A stretch of DNA of 64,000 bases from Amaranthus tricolor (taxonomy: Eukaryota > Streptophyta > Magnoliopsida > Caryophyllales > Amaranthaceae): assembly GCF_026212465.1 (NCBI RefSeq), contig NC_080056.1:18362879-18426878 (forward strand), in the 5' to 3' direction. The notes under the pieces are model-generated. The model made no database searches and was not told the origin of the DNA. It saw nothing but the letters and a program-made list of their open reading frames with translations. Of this stretch, positions 49,206 to 61,640 are shown one piece after another (position 1 is the first letter of the stretch; each line of letters starts with the position of its first letter). The position numbers were made by a program, and so were the translations under genes.

Positions 49206-49496
49206 TGTTAAAATAATCTAGAAAAATCTAGGATTTTAATTAAATATAAAAATATCTAAACTAAAGAATTAAAAAATAAAAATATCTAAGATAATATAAT
49301 AGAAGATCCTAGAAAAGTAATTAAAAAAAATATATATCTAAGATATTTTAGTAAACTTGCACTATAAATACCCATTGATGTAATCAATTTTTTGTGCAAT
49401 GAAGAACAATATTCATTCTACATATTCACTCATCTTCCTCTCCAAATAAATCCATTCACTATTTTACCATCTAAATTTTTCCTACATTTGGTATCA
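49206..49496 (+). repeat. 5' LTR of the inner copia
   Basis: 291 bp. TATA-like 'ctataaatac' at about 49370-49379, about 200 bp upstream of the gag start. Confidence 0.93.
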
Positions 49497-49587
49497 AGAG
49501 CTAATTAAAACCAAGACCTCCAAACAACCTAAACACATTAACCAACATACTCCACAATAAAATAAACCTCTAACCACAAAATAAAAA

Positions 49588-52500
49588 ATGACCTCAACCA
49601 CTAATTACCCCCAAGTTAATTGGGTTCCCACATTTAAGGGAGAAAAATATGAACAATGGGCTATGCAAATGAGGTCAATATTTATCTCCCAAGATTTATG
49701 GGAATTAGTACAAGAAGGTTACGAGCAACCACCCAAAGATGACACTAAAGAGTCATCTTGGGATGAAACAAAAGTAAAACAATATAAACAAAATAGGATA
49801 AGGCATAACTATGCCCTATCTCTATTATATCGTGGAGTCGACGAGGCAATACTTACAACGATCATGTCTGCAAAAACAGCTACGGAGGCTTGGAGGATCC
49901 TGGAGACAAAATACAGAGGTTCCGAAAATGTAATTCTTTTTAAACTCCAATCACTATGGAGAGAATTTGATAATCTATTAATGACAGAAAATGAAACAAT
50001 ACATTCATTTTTTGACCGAGTCACTAATATAGTTTATCAAATAAGATCAAATGGTGGTAAAATAGAAGATGAAAATGTGATTCGAAAAATATTAAGGAGT
50101 CTTTCACAAAAATATAACATTATTGCCACAACAATAGAAGAAGTTAACAAGAAAAATTTATCTCAATTAAGTATGCCCGAATCAATGGGATCACTACTTG
50201 CACATGAATATAGATTAAAAAGATTTAACGAAGAACCACTAGAACAAGCATTTCAAGCTAAATTAAAATTTTCTAATGGTGAAAATAAAAATAGTCATTG
50301 TAAAAATTATAAAAAAGGACAAACATCAACTAATTTTAGCAAGGGGAGAGGAAATTTTAAAAATCAAAGGAGTCGATTAAATAATCAAACTGACCTTTAT
50401 TGTAAAGTATGTAAGAAAACTAACCACAATACTAATGATTGTCGGTACAAATGTAAGAGGTGTAAAAAACACTCTCACCTCGAAAAAGATTGTTGGTATC
50501 GACAAAAAGAAGCAAACTATTCCGAAAATAATAATTCCAGAGAGCAAATATTTTACACTGGATTAAATGCACAAGAAAAAGTAAGTGACATATGGTATAT
50601 TGATAGTGGTTGTTCAAACCACATGACCGGCAATAAAAATTATTTTGTCACTCTTGACGAAAATGTTAAAACACACATCACACTTGGCAACGGTAAAAAA
50701 GAAGATGTCGCCAGAAAAGGAACAATTGCCGTTAAAACAAAAAATGGATCATCAAAATTAATTCATGAAGTTTTTTATGTTCTCGGACTTGCACAAAATT
50801 TATTAAGCGTAGGCCAATTAATTAAAAAAGGATATATGGTTAAATTTGAGAATAACAAATGTCAAATCTATGATAAAAATAAGGGTCAGATAATAACAAC
50901 TGTTGAAATGGCTCCTAACAAAATATTCCCATTAAAATTGCCATTTGAAGAAAAATTGGCTTTAAGCTCAATAAATGATGAATCCACCTTATGGCATTTG
51001 AGATTCGGGCATCTAAATTTTAATAGTCTAAAACTATTAAAACAAAAAGAAATGGTAATTGGACTACCATCAATAAAAAATGAAAGAAAAATTTGTGAAG
51101 GCTGTATATATGGCAAGATGCACAGATTGCCATTTCTTACCGCACCTTGGAGGGCCAAGGCTCCTCTAGAGCTTGTTCATGCAGATATCTGGGGTCCTAC
51201 CAAGAATCCGTCTTTTGGCGAAAAAAGATATTTTCTTTTGTTCGTAAATGACTACTCCCGCATGATGTGGGTATATTTCCTGGAGAAAAAATCAGAAGCT
51301 TTTTCCCACTTCATGGAATTCAAAGCCCTCACAGAAAATCAAAGTGGGCATTCTCTTAAGATTCTTAGAACGGATCGTGGCGGAGAATTTACAAGCAACG
51401 AATTCAACAACTTCTGTAAGAAGCATGGGATTAAAAGAGAACTTACAGTAAGGCGTACACCACAACAAAATGGTGTCGCGGAAAGGAAAAACCGCACTAT
51501 AGCAGAGATGGCCCGCAGCATGATGCAGGGTAAACATCTACCCAAAGGATACTGGGCCGAAGCTGTTCACACGGCAGTATATATCCTCAATAGATCTCCC
51601 ACAAAAGCAGTTAGGGATTTAATGCCATATGAAGCCTGGCACAAGAGAAAGCCAAGAGTTGAACACCTCAAAGTGTTCGGATGCGTAGCTTATGCCCACA
51701 TCCTAAAGGAGAATCGGGAAAAGCTCGACGAGAAGGGAGAAAAATGCATATTCATTGGATACAGTCACGAAACAAAAGGATATCGCCTTTACAAGCCTGA
51801 ATCTAAACAATTAATCATCTCTAGAGACGTAATTTTCGACGAAGCAGCCGAATGGACGTGGAAAGAAAAAGAAACTGAAGCTCGCGAAGGAGATACTCTC
51901 CTAAGAGATCCAAGTGAAGAAGACGGAGCAGACCAACCAACAAACCCATCATCTCCGAGTCCAAGTACACCTGAAAGTACAAGATCATTCCCAAGCTCAA
52001 GAAGCCAAACATCACGTTCAACTCCTCAACCTCAAGAAGCCCAAAGATCAACACGAGATCAACCGCCATCATGGTTACAAGATTACCATTGTGACCAAGC
52101 AATGATGGCTCTCTTCTCTAGTGAGCCACAAACATTTCAAGAAGCAGCACAAGAAGAAACCTGGATTGAGGCTATGAACAAAGAAATCAAAATGATCGAG
52201 AAGAATCACACATGGAAACTTGTAGACAAACCACAAGACAAGGAAGTCGTCGGACTCAAGTGGGTCTACAAGGTGAAACATAATGATGATGGCTCCATCA
52301 ACAAGTACAAAGCAAGGCTCGTAGCAAAGGGATATGCGCAACAACCAGGAATCGACTTCAACGAAACATATGCACCAGTTGTCCGCATGGAGACAATCAG
52401 AACAGTCCTGGCATTAGCAGCACAGTATCAGCTACCAGTCTTTCAACTCGATGTCAAATCAGCATTTCTAAATGGAGAACTTGAAGAAGAAGTGTACGTC

Positions 52501-53640
52501 GAGCAACCGCAGGGATACGTCATCAAAGGCCAAGAAGACAAAGTATACCGCCTTCGAAAAGCTCTGTACGGACTCAAATAAGCACCCCGAGCGTGGAACA
52601 GCAACATCGACAATTATCTTCTCCAGCATGGTTTCATCAAGAGTCCGAGTGAACCTTCACTATACATCAAGACACAAGGTAACAACTTTCTCATTTTATG
52701 CTTGTACGTGGATGATCTAATCTATACAGGCACACACCCACCGATGATCGAAGAATTTTAAAAGGCTATTATGAAAGAGTACGAGATGACAGACCTTGGT
52801 ACAATGAAATACTTCCTTGGCATACAAATCAAACAAAGCCCAGGAAGAATATTTCTATCACAAGAGAAATATGCAGAAGACCTTCTCAAGAAATTCAACA
52901 TGGGCGAATGTAAACCGCTGGCTACACCAATGGCAATCAATGAGAAGTTATCAAAGTACGATGGCAAACCAAAAGTCGACGGAGCAATGTATCGAAGCTT
53001 GGTCGGCTCTCTTATCTATCTCACACATACAAGACCATATATAGTCAACGCTGTCAGCATCGTATTCGGGTTCATGAGTGAACCAAGCAAGGATCATCTA
53101 ACAGCAGCAAAGAGGATTCTCAGATACATTAAGGGAACAAAAAGCTATGGGATCATATACGAAACTGAAAAAGATTTCAAGCTCATAGGATACACCGATA
53201 GCGACTGGGCTGGAAGCGTGGATGATAGAAAAAGTACAAGCGGGTACGTATTTCAGCTTGGAAACAAGGTGGTCTCATGGTCATCAAAAAAACAGGCGAC
53301 AGTAGCTTTATCATCAGCAGAAGCAGAGTACATTGCAGCAACAAGTGCAGCACGTGAAGCAGTCTGGCTGAGAAGGATATTAATCGATCTACAACATAAG
53401 CAAGAGACACCAACTACAATGTTCTGTGACAACATGTCAACAATAGCAATGACGAAGAATCCAGTGTTTCATAGTAGATCAAAACACATCGAGATACGAC
53501 ATCACTACATTCGTGAGTTAGTAGACAAGAAAGAGATCGAACTACAATTCTGCAAGACGGGGGAGCAGCTCGCAGACATTTTCACAAAACCCATATCAAC
53601 TGATAAATTTATCGAGTTCAGAAGACAACTTAGAATTTAA
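49588..53640 (+). pseudogene. Gag-Pol polyprotein of the inner copia (two nonsense codons)
   Basis: One uninterrupted register of 1350 codons from ATG 49588 to TAA 53638-53640, stopped only at 52579-52581 (TAA after LYGLK, where Gln is usual) and 52759-52761 (TAA after EEF). Domains: gag (FKGEKYEQWAMQMRSIF), two zinc knuckles (CKVCKKTNHNTNDC, CKRCKKHSHLEKDC), protease (WYIDSGCSNHMTG), HHCC domain and integrase (HADIWGP, RTDRGGEFTS, QQNGVAERKNRT), RT (LKWVYKVKHNDDGSINKYKA, LYVDDLIYTG), RNase H (GYTDSDWAGSVDDRKSTSG, LSSAEAEYIA). Complete length and order match a typical plant copia polyprotein. Both lesions are single-base changes in RT, one of them C-to-T type. Confidence 0.95.
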
Positions 53641-53661
53641 GATTTTTCAGATTAGGGGGAG

Positions 53662-53943
53662 TGTTAAAATAATCTAGAAAAATCTAGGATTTTAATTAAA
53701 TATAAAAATTTCTAAACTAAAGAATTAAAAAATAAAAATATCTAAGATAATATAATGGAAGATCCTAGAAAAGTAATTAAAAAAATAAAAATATCTAAGA
53801 TATTTTAGTAAACTTGCACTATAAATACCCATTGATGTAATCAATTTTTTGTGCAATGAAGAACAATATTCATTCTACATATTCACTCATCTTCCTCTCC
53901 AAATAAATCCATTCACTATTTTATCATCTAAATTTTTTCTACA
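53662..53943 (+). repeat. 3' LTR of the inner copia
   Basis: 282 bp, nearly identical to 49206-49496. The main difference is a short A/T-rich indel near 53780. Confidence 0.93.
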
Positions 53944-53948
53944 AGGTA

Positions 53949-54050
53949 TTGCAATAGATGGACGAGAAATGTAATATAAAGATAAAACAGATACAAGTTT
54001 ATCTCTTATACTAATATTCTTTCTCCTTATATTCTCCTTACCTCTTAACA
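53949..54050 (+). repeat. 3' LTR of the outer copia, second half
   Basis: Matches 42461-42562 and ends CTCTTAACA before the CTAAG duplication at 54051-54055. Confidence 0.9.
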
Positions 54051-54055
54051 CTAAG

Positions 54056-54950
54056 AAATAAAATTTGTTTTTCAAAAGTTAGGCCAAACAAACTGTTAAC
54101 GTTTTGACAGTTTTAGTTTTAACCCAGGTCGAATGAAATATAAGTCGGTAGTCTTAATTTATTGCATATCAACTTTCGACTCGTTAGTCGTTATCCTTAA
54201 CTGCTGTGTGCTTGACTGCTTTCTGCCCATAACTCAAAATAAAGTCAACCGCGCTTAGATTTCCTAACGATTTTAAAGAGCAAGGCTTTCAATGCTCATT
54301 TATTGAGTTGACTTCCAAATTTATTCGAAGTTTTTGACTTTTTCTTATAACTAACAAAGAATAAATGATGGTTATTCAGTTGACTTTCTTAAATAAAAAT
54401 GTATCTTCATGAAGCATTATACTAGAAGGTAAGGGAAGTCGAGGCAGACTAAGGAAAACTTGAGATAAGCAAATAAAACTTGACTTGCATGATTTACACC
54501 TCGGTGTGGACCTGACCTAGGATAAGGATAATTGGAGGCGCCTTATTGATGCTTTTGGCTACTGTTTTTCTCTTCACTTACTAGTCGGTGTTCTTGTTCT
54601 CTGGCTTTTACACGTTCTATTATTATTATTGTTTTCATTTTTTTAATTGTCATTTTTACTTTATTTTATTTTTTTATTTGCATTTTATTTAACTTTATTT
54701 TATATTTAAGGGTCAAGCTTGGGTGATACGATGCAGACTTGCGGAGTTAGCTTCAGCCTCACTCGGCCCTAACTGTTACAAAAACTTCTCTTATTCTTTC
54801 TCTAGCCGAGGTTTCTTTGGCCGCGCTCTCCTTTATGAGTATGAGTTGCTTCTGTCCTTCCCTCCCCATACCCTGACCATGGTTTTCTATGAGCGGAGTA
54901 CACTTGGTATAATGATAATGATGACGACAACGACATTAAGACGAATCAAT
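54056..54950. other. Non-coding stretch, possible retroelement debris
   Basis: No gene is supported. Mixed composition with 'ggcgccttattgatgc' and a T/ATTT-rich run at about 54620-54710. The 76-codon open frame at 54723 starts at an ATA or other non-ATG-like context and has no recognised domain. Confidence 0.3.
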
Positions 54951-55066
54951 TAAGATCTTAAGTGACTATATTTTAACTTATATATTAATAATAAAATATA
55001 ATTTAAGAGTGATAGATGAATAGCGTCTAATAAGTAAATAGGACACTTAAGATGAATAGGAGGGAG
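54950..55066. mobile_element. Stowaway-type MITE fragment (one end)
   Basis: It ends 'ataggagggag' followed by TA, the Tc1/mariner (Stowaway) terminus and target dinucleotide. The internal 'gatgaatagcgtctaataagtaaa' also fits such MITEs. The opposite 'ctccctcc' end is not found, so it is truncated. Confidence 0.55.
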
Positions 55067-56700
55067 TATATAACCACCATAAACTTCAGACCATAATACT
55101 TACTGCATGACTCTCTTTTAATTTGTCTTATTTTTAAATTTGGTTCTCACTCATTTTATATTATTTTTGTATTTTAAAATAGACCCGCCACTTTCTTTTA
55201 ATTTCACCTATATATTTTAACTATTTTTTAATTTTATCAACACAATTTAATCTCTCTCTTAAATGATTATCAAATACTTTTTTTTTAATTAAAACATAAT
55301 GTATTTTTTTTATGCTAATTTAGAGGTTCTGACTAGTAAAAGTTGAAATTCATGGTATACCCATTAAAACGGAAAACAACCAAAAGTATTTCATATAGAT
55401 TCATCTAAATGTATATATGATTCCTATGAATAGACCTTTATTAAACATATATCTAATGAAGCTTCTATTATTGTTCAAGAGCTAGATTAGATTTTAATGA
55501 AAATTGGTTGACAATGATTACTTTTGAAAATATAACTTCAATGGTAGTATTTGTAATTCTATTATGTAGTGTTTGAAAATAATTATTTCATTTTAAATTA
55601 TAGATTTCAATTATGAAATCATAAATGATGAATTTGATGAATTTGGGTTATTAATTATAACTACTTTAAAAAAATGGTGATATTTAATCCAAAATTAAAT
55701 TTGAAAAATTTTAATTCGTCAAATAATAAATTTGAGCCAATTTTAAATTTTTAAATGAAATCATCGTTCTCAAACATAGTATGAAAGAATTGTTTAGAGT
55801 TAAATGCATTTTAATTATGCTTAAAAATATAGATTAAATTTAGATTGTGGACTAAGCCAAACAACATAACATTCAAAGTGTTTGGCCTAACCAATTTAAC
55901 TTGTAAAAAGATTCCAAACAAGGTAACATAAATACACTAGAAATGGTCAACTTTGTTGGTTGTGACTTGTGAGACTTGTGACACTTACTCGTCAAGGTGT
56001 ATGATGTGTGAATATTCAGTCTCACAAAAGGAATTTGGAACCAATCCATATTTGCCCCTTTAACACTCTAAATAACACATGACACAGTCCTATATTATTG
56101 AACTATTTAGATTTTCTCTAAATCTTTCGTATCAGTTATAATGGGCTAAGTGGGCTATTTCTAGTGTTTGTGAGGAGATATGATGAGATGGTGGTAATAT
56201 TTAGATCGTGGATATTATTTTGTTTCACAAAATGTAGAAATGGGCATGAGTCTTGGACACTAAAGGTTTAGACCTGATTTGACCCTAATTTAATGGTTAG
56301 GCACTATAATTAATTTAACTTTTCGCGAAATTGAATAGTGACATTAAAAAAATGCCTGTGATTTTTATTTTTAGTGTAATAATTATTGATTTTTATTTTA
56401 AGTTTAACTATAAAGTGATTTTTTAGCGACACTTTATTTGATATTTAGTAGCATATGTAATTATTACTATAATCTATAGTGGCATTTATGAGAAAATTAT
56501 TTTTTAAAATTTTTTTAATAAGTTAGAAAGAGTCAGTCTATACTAAATCGTCTCATGATAGACGGTCTTAATAAATAATTTATCTTTAAAAAAAAATCTT
56601 TTTGGTCACAATCAATGGCGACTCACCAATGAAATGTTCGGTATGAGATATGGGACCAAAACTTCTTTGTGCGCTATGATAATTAATTTAGTACTATTGA
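55067..56700. other. AT-rich non-coding DNA
   Basis: No gene is visible. A short inverted motif 'gtctatactaaatcgtctc' / 'gatagacggtct' lies at about 56536-56572 and looks like part of a MITE. Confidence 0.4.
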
Positions 56701-57076
56701 GGACATACTTAGATCGTCTGTAAATATTTAAACAAATGATAAAAGTCTAAGTAGGAAATAAAGATACCTAATATAAGTAGTTAATGGAATTTGATTGTTG
56801 GAGAGATGAAAAAAGTGATTACAAACTAATGAGAAAGGGTAGATAACAATCAGTATCCTAATTTTGGGATATAAAATTACGCTAAGAGAAGGTTTGCAAA
56901 TACTTCTTCAAACGAGGAAAACCATTGTCCTTTTTTTATTCATGTTTTTAGTATATTCTCATTCAAGGTTTTTTACAACAATCTCAATTAATTCATATGC
57001 ATTTCTACTTACCTTTATTTTATTTATTTGACTTTTTTTACACTACTAAATAATTAAAATGAATCCAAGCATGCCC
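56701..57076. mobile_element. Tourist-like MITE, copy A
   Basis: 376 bp. The start GGACATACTTAGAT and end ATCCAAGCATGCCC form imperfect inverted repeats, flanked by TGA on both sides (56698-56700 and 57077-57079). It is homologous throughout to copy B at 58079 ('tctgtaaatatttaa', 'aaaagtctaagtag', 'ttgattgttg'). This length and TIR type belong to PIF/Harbinger-derived MITEs. Confidence 0.65.
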
Positions 57077-57160
57077 TGATGTGAGAATATGTCATCTATT
57101 ATTCATGCTTTAATAATATCTTGCAAACATAAAACAAATGCATTCTCCACGAGAACATTG

Positions 57161-58027
57161 TGTCACACCCTAATACTGCACCATGTTTGATATGGTGCAG
57201 GTCTTAAAGGAGATCCAAATATGCTTGGTTAAGATTTGAATGAGCATGTTTTGGGTCAGTGATGTGTTGAGCAACGAATTATGAGCAGAATGTGTGTATT
57301 CTGAAATCACCAAGCATCAATTCAGATTGGTTATTCAATTTGGTTGTTCAATTCATCATCTGTTCAGTGTAGTCAAGCTAGACAGATTAGAGGCAGCAAC
57401 TTATGCAATCAGAACATGCAGCATGATCAGCCAAGTGTGTATGTTCAGCAGGTGGTTTGTGAAGGTCAGGTTGTTTTCATGTATAGACAAAATGAGGATT
57501 AGGAGTTCAGAACAGTTCATCCCTATGCAGCAGGTATCAGATATGCAATTATTAAAGGACTTGTTAATGCATTGAGAACCAATTCATCCAGGACCTGCTG
57601 AGTTGATGCATGAGTTCATTTAGGGTTGAGCAGCATATGTTAATTTTGATCATGATACATTTAGGGGCTGAATTAATGATGTACGACTACGCAAACAGTA
57701 GAGTCGAATATAGTAGTTGCTTTTCCTTTACTTGAGCATTGTCAATATTAGGATTGTTAGGAATCAGAAGCAAGTGAGTTTTAATTAGTCACATGTCTAT
57801 TTTGTATTTTAAAAGCCATGTAATGTGCATGTGCTTAGTCTTTGATGCTTGCCTATATAAGGAAGCACACACACATTGTAAAATAAGATTTCAGATTTTG
57901 ATGATTAAATAAACCCATGTTTTAGAGAGAATTTCTCTTTGAAATGAAAGTGTGAGTGAAGCACTTTTCCTTGTCCAACGAAGTTGTGAGTGAAGCAAAT
58001 TGGGGAAGATAAGAACCTAAATAAATA
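57161..58027 (+). mobile_element. Probable solo LTR between two MITE copies
   Basis: It starts TGTCACACCCTAATAC and is flanked by CATTG at 57156-57160 and 58028-58032. A TATA box in 'gcctatataaggaagc' (about 57851-57866) is followed by 'attgtaaaataagattt', a typical R/U5 start. The right end reads AATA where CA is usual, which weakens the call. The 93-codon open frame at 57294 has no recognised domain and is not called. Confidence 0.45.
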
Positions 58028-58078
58028 CATTGGCGAAGTTTAGGAATCTGAATATTGGATGCAATCATGTTTTTTTAA

Positions 58079-58454
58079 GGGTTCGTTTGGATAGATTGTA
58101 AATATTTAAGAGGTAAATAAAAGTCTAAGTAGAAAAACAAAGTTTATTAGATAGATTATTAAAGGAATCTGATTGTTAAAAAGGTAGAAAAATTTTTTAG
58201 AAAGTAATAAAAATAGATAAAATAGCATTTAATTCTCTCATTTTAGGGTATAAATTTATCATAGTGGATGCTGGAGGAATTATTTTCCTCCAAATAAGGA
58301 AAATCATCCTCTTTTTTATTTATCTTTTTTAGTTTACTCTAATTCTACCTCTTTCACAATTTTTTCAACTATTTCATTTACATCTTTTATTACTTTTGTT
58401 TTATTAGTTTGACATTTTTACCTCTTTGATATTTATTGTTAATCCAATTACCCG
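58079..58454. mobile_element. Tourist-like MITE, copy B
   Basis: 376 bp, start GGGTTCGTTTGGAT and end ATCCAATTACCCG, with TAA on both sides (58076-58078 and 58455-58457), the PIF/Harbinger target preference. No coding sequence. Confidence 0.7.
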
Positions 58455-59990
58455 TAATAAGTGTTGTTTTCATTTTTCACTTGTCTTTGTTCTTTGAATG
58501 CAAATGATATGTGGAAATTTTCTTGCATGAAAGAAGAATCCTAAATAATGTAATGTGTAACTTTAATATAGTCCAATTTATTTCAACATAAAAATATGAA
58601 TCTTTTCCTAAATATTCGGATGCTAATAGGAGTTAATGAGATTTTCCGCAAACTAAATTGCTTGAGGATCGACGCTAGCTTCATTACTTAGGCTAATATT
58701 TGCTTGACAAGCATTATATTGCTTATAATTCATAATATGGTTTTATGAAGGATAACACGTTCACTTAACTGACTAATTTTGTCTAAATTATCTAACTGCT
58801 TGGCGTTTGCAATATACACTTTCTATTTATAGCAATAACGTTTATCATTATATGTGGTTGTATTTAAATTTGCCATTACAGAATTGCATCAAGTAATTCA
58901 ACCAATACAAAATCGGCCATTTCTCGTAAACTTATTTTATATGCACTTCGATATACTAATAAGTTGAATTTACCATTTGTAATTTAAACACATAAATTTC
59001 TCATACATATGTATTTATATTAATGAATTTAAAATTGGACTTAATATGTTTAAAATAACTTTTAAAAATTCTTTAAACCGACATAAGTCTGCAATATTTA
59101 TAAAAATTAATGTGAAAACATACTAATTTTATAGTTGTTCTTATAATTTAGTACACAAAGATAATATTCATATTGTACAAGTTTGATTTTACTGAAAGAT
59201 GATATAAATTGTTTTACAATATCTTTTAAATATGTCTCATAAGTAAACTAAGTAGTCAAAATCTATAACTACCCTCAAGTAAATTTAGCTTTAATTAGAT
59301 TTTTACTATCTTACCAATAGAAAAATGCTCAATATTAAAATTATTTTATCACATTTATATATTAGTTTATATTCACACAAATAAAGAAAGAATCAAACCA
59401 TTACCTTTTACTAGTATGTGAAAGTTTTTAACTTCACTTTGTGAGATTGGATAAGGTAGAACATATTCAATTAGATGTAGAAAAAACTGTGGTTTTTTAA
59501 GAAAAAGAAAATATTAGTTAAAAATAAAGAGATAAAATGAATTATCAGGATAAAATTTTTTAAAAAGTCAAAATTAATACATAAGATTAAAATAAAATGG
59601 TAGATTATTGTCAAAAATAAAAATAATCTAAAAAAAATTAATATAAAATGACAATTAATACAAAATGAGTATAATTAAAAATCTAAAAGGCAAAAATCCT
59701 TCCTTACAACTCAAGGTAGCACAAAGAAGACGCGTGGTGAAACATAATTTGATTTGGTAAACAAAAATTAAGTCGGCTGACTCGGCCCGCAGGCCACATT
59801 ACATCTCCCATCTTCCCACTCCTTACCAAATAGCAATATGCAAGTCTTTTTCTTCCCCCACACATTGAATTTAAATCAACTCCACTCGATCCTACTCAAG
59901 CCAATCCATACCAAAATTAAAATACAACAAAAACCCATTTCATAAATCATAATAATCCTTCCTTATTACTACATAAACCCATTATTTAAA
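58455..59990. other. AT-rich intergenic DNA upstream of the LysM gene
   Basis: No gene or element is recognised. The last 300 bp are less AT-rich and CT-rich, and should hold the promoter of the LysM gene. I see no clear TATA box. Confidence 0.4.
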
Positions 59991-60040
59991 AAAACCATTC
60001 AAAACCCATAGAAACTACAAAAACATTCATTAATTTACAA

Positions 60041-60481
60041 ATGAGTCCCATACACTTACACCCAACTAAAAGAAGAACATCTTCTTCCTTATCATCTTCG
60101 TCGTCATCTACAAATGATATGAGAGCGACCCTAACGATAATCGACATGGCATCATGGTATTGTTCCATTATTATGGTGGCCTTAATCTTGTTCATGACAT
60201 TGAAGAAAGACAACTTTAATCCTTATCATGATGATTATGATCAAAGCTCACTTAGTAATTTGTACATGATGAAAAGCACCAATTTGATTGATAATCGTCC
60301 GTGTGATGAAATCTATGTGGTGGGTGAAGGAGAAACACTAAATACAATAAGTGATAAATGTGGTGATCCTTATATTGTAGAGCGTAATCCACATATTCAT
60401 GATCCTGACGATGTTTTTCCTGGACTTGTTATTAAGATTATTTCTTCTTCTATCATTAAAAACAGGAAGCTTATAAGCTAG
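60041..60481 (+). CDS. LysM domain protein with N-terminal membrane anchor
   Basis: 146 codons, single exon, ATG at 60041 and TAG at 60479-60481. Residues 1-30 are basic and Ser-rich. Residues 31-54 (TLTIIDMASWYCSIIMVALILFMTL) form one transmembrane helix. 55-87 is a polar linker. 88-133 is one LysM domain beginning CDEIYVVGEGETLNTISDKC and ending VFPGLVIKI, with Cys88 and Cys107. LysM modules bind N-acetylglucosamine polymers such as chitin or peptidoglycan. Plants have a small family of such short single-LysM proteins, whose role is not settled. The block ERNPHIHDPDDVFPG is strongly conserved in that family from memory. It is the only intact host-like gene here. 3' AATAAA-like signals lie near 60729. 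Confidence 0.9.
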   Translation: MSPIHLHPTKRRTSSSLSSSSSSTNDMRATLTIIDMASWYCSIIMVALILFMTLKKDNFNPYHDDYDQSSLSNLYMMKSTNLIDNRPCDEIYVVGEGETLNTISDKCGDPYIVERNPHIHDPDDVFPGLVIKIISSSIIKNRKLIS

Positions 60482-61269
60482 ATAATTTTCATATTTTATA
60501 CATAGATTTTAGTGTTAGAGTTGTACAACAAAAACAGAGCACACTGTTTCTTTGATGATTACAAGGTAGATGGAAATGGAACCTTTTCATTTTCTAAAAA
60601 CTGAAGTTTGCTGTACAATTATAACATGACCCATTATCATTATGTTTCTTAGATGTATAATTTTTCTTTTGTCTTTTTTCTGTTGATGTATATGTTTCAA
60701 AGTCTATGAAAAGTAAAATTTATATCGAATGAATATAATAAAATTATGGTGCAGATAAATGCCATATTTATGCATTTACACTTTCCTTTAAGGTTTGTAA
60801 AATGATCAAGATTTTCTTTATCTATGCATTTTCTAGTTATGTTCGTCGGATTCTGATTCGGTTCTCCGAGGGATTTTACTCAATTATTTCTTGTATTTTC
60901 ATATCAGATTATCATCGGATTACAATCAAAGACCCACTAATTTTCCGTTGGATTATGGGAATTTTTGACATCGGATTTAAATTTCACAGGTCTACTGGAC
61001 CTGTTAATATATATTAGACAATTTGTTGTAAATAAGGGAAACAGTTAAATCGGATGCAATTATATTTTAAGTTTTTTATCTTTATCTTAACTCTTTCCCA
61101 AAATGAACTTTTTAACTAAAAATAATTGTATTAGATATTTCATAGACTATTTCTTAGTGAGACGACATTAAAACAATAAATTTATTGAGTTTTTAGACAC
61201 TTATAATTTACATTCGTTGGACTATTTACTCATGTGCAAAGTTTATCTGACGGTAAGACCATATACACG
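60482..61269. other. 3' flank of the LysM gene and intergenic DNA
   Basis: 'gaatgaatataataaaatt' near 60726-60744 may serve for polyadenylation. No other gene is supported. A 71-codon open frame at 60802 has no recognised domain. Confidence 0.45.
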
Positions 61270-61640
61270 CACAACAACAAAACATGGAGTTTTAAGACGC
61301 CAATTTTTAGACCGTTATTGTGTCTAAATTATGTTGTTTTATCGATACCTAAACGTGTCTACAATGTGTTTTGCAACAACTTTTAACCTTTTTTTTAGAC
61401 GCATAAAAAGGTCTAAAAAGGTTTTCGACGGTTTTATGTGTTGAAAAATGACGAAGATTTAGACCCTTTTATACGTCTAAAAGGGTTTTAGACGTATTTT
61501 TGCGTTGAAATACAATACATTTTTAGACGCATTTATGCGTCTTTAAGGGTTTAAATGGCTTAGTTAACTAAAATAATACAAGGGTTTTTGGACGCTTTAA
61601 TGCGTCTATAAGAAGCTCCGTTGAAAGTAATACAATGATA
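61270..61640. repeat. Subterminal repeat array of a CACTA element
   Basis: The motif 'tagacgcat' or its inverse 'atgcgtcta' occurs many times, for example at about 61400, 61440, 61480, 61524, 61540 and 61603, in both orientations and forming hairpins ('agacgcatttatgcgtct'). The left edge CACAACAACAAAACATGG (61270-61287) resembles a CACTA terminal repeat. Such arrays are binding sites for the TNPA protein. Confidence 0.7.

Larger units (their letters stand above)
49206..53943 (+). mobile_element. Inner Ty1/copia retrotransposon, nearly intact
   Basis: 4738 bp. LTRs 49206-49496 (291 bp) and 53662-53943 (282 bp) start TGTTAAAATAATCTAG and end CTACA. Target duplications AGGTA lie at 49201-49205 and 53944-53948. 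A primer binding site TGGTATCAAGAGC (49499-49511) and a polypurine tract AGGGGGAG (53654-53661) are in place. The LTRs differ by only a few changes and a short indel, so the insertion is young, younger than its host element. Confidence 0.95.
42360..54050 (+). mobile_element. Outer Ty1/copia retrotransposon with nested copia in its 3' LTR
   Basis: LTR 42360-42562 (203 bp) and LTR 49103-49205 plus 53949-54050, flanked by 5-bp duplications CTAAG at 42355-42359 and 54051-54055. LTR ends are TGTTGAGATTG...CTCTTAACA. The sequence after the first LTR, 'cgttatcagcacc', is the primer binding site type shared by a group of plant copia elements. Internal order is leader, gag, protease, integrase, RT, RNase H. 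It has a gag frameshift and one pol nonsense codon, so it is recent but not functional. Confidence 0.93.

Noticed and set aside
54723..54953. 76-codon plus-strand frame
   Set aside because: There is no domain and no gene context.
57294..57575. 93-codon plus-strand frame
   Set aside because: There is no recognised domain, and it lies in the U3 part of a probable solo LTR.
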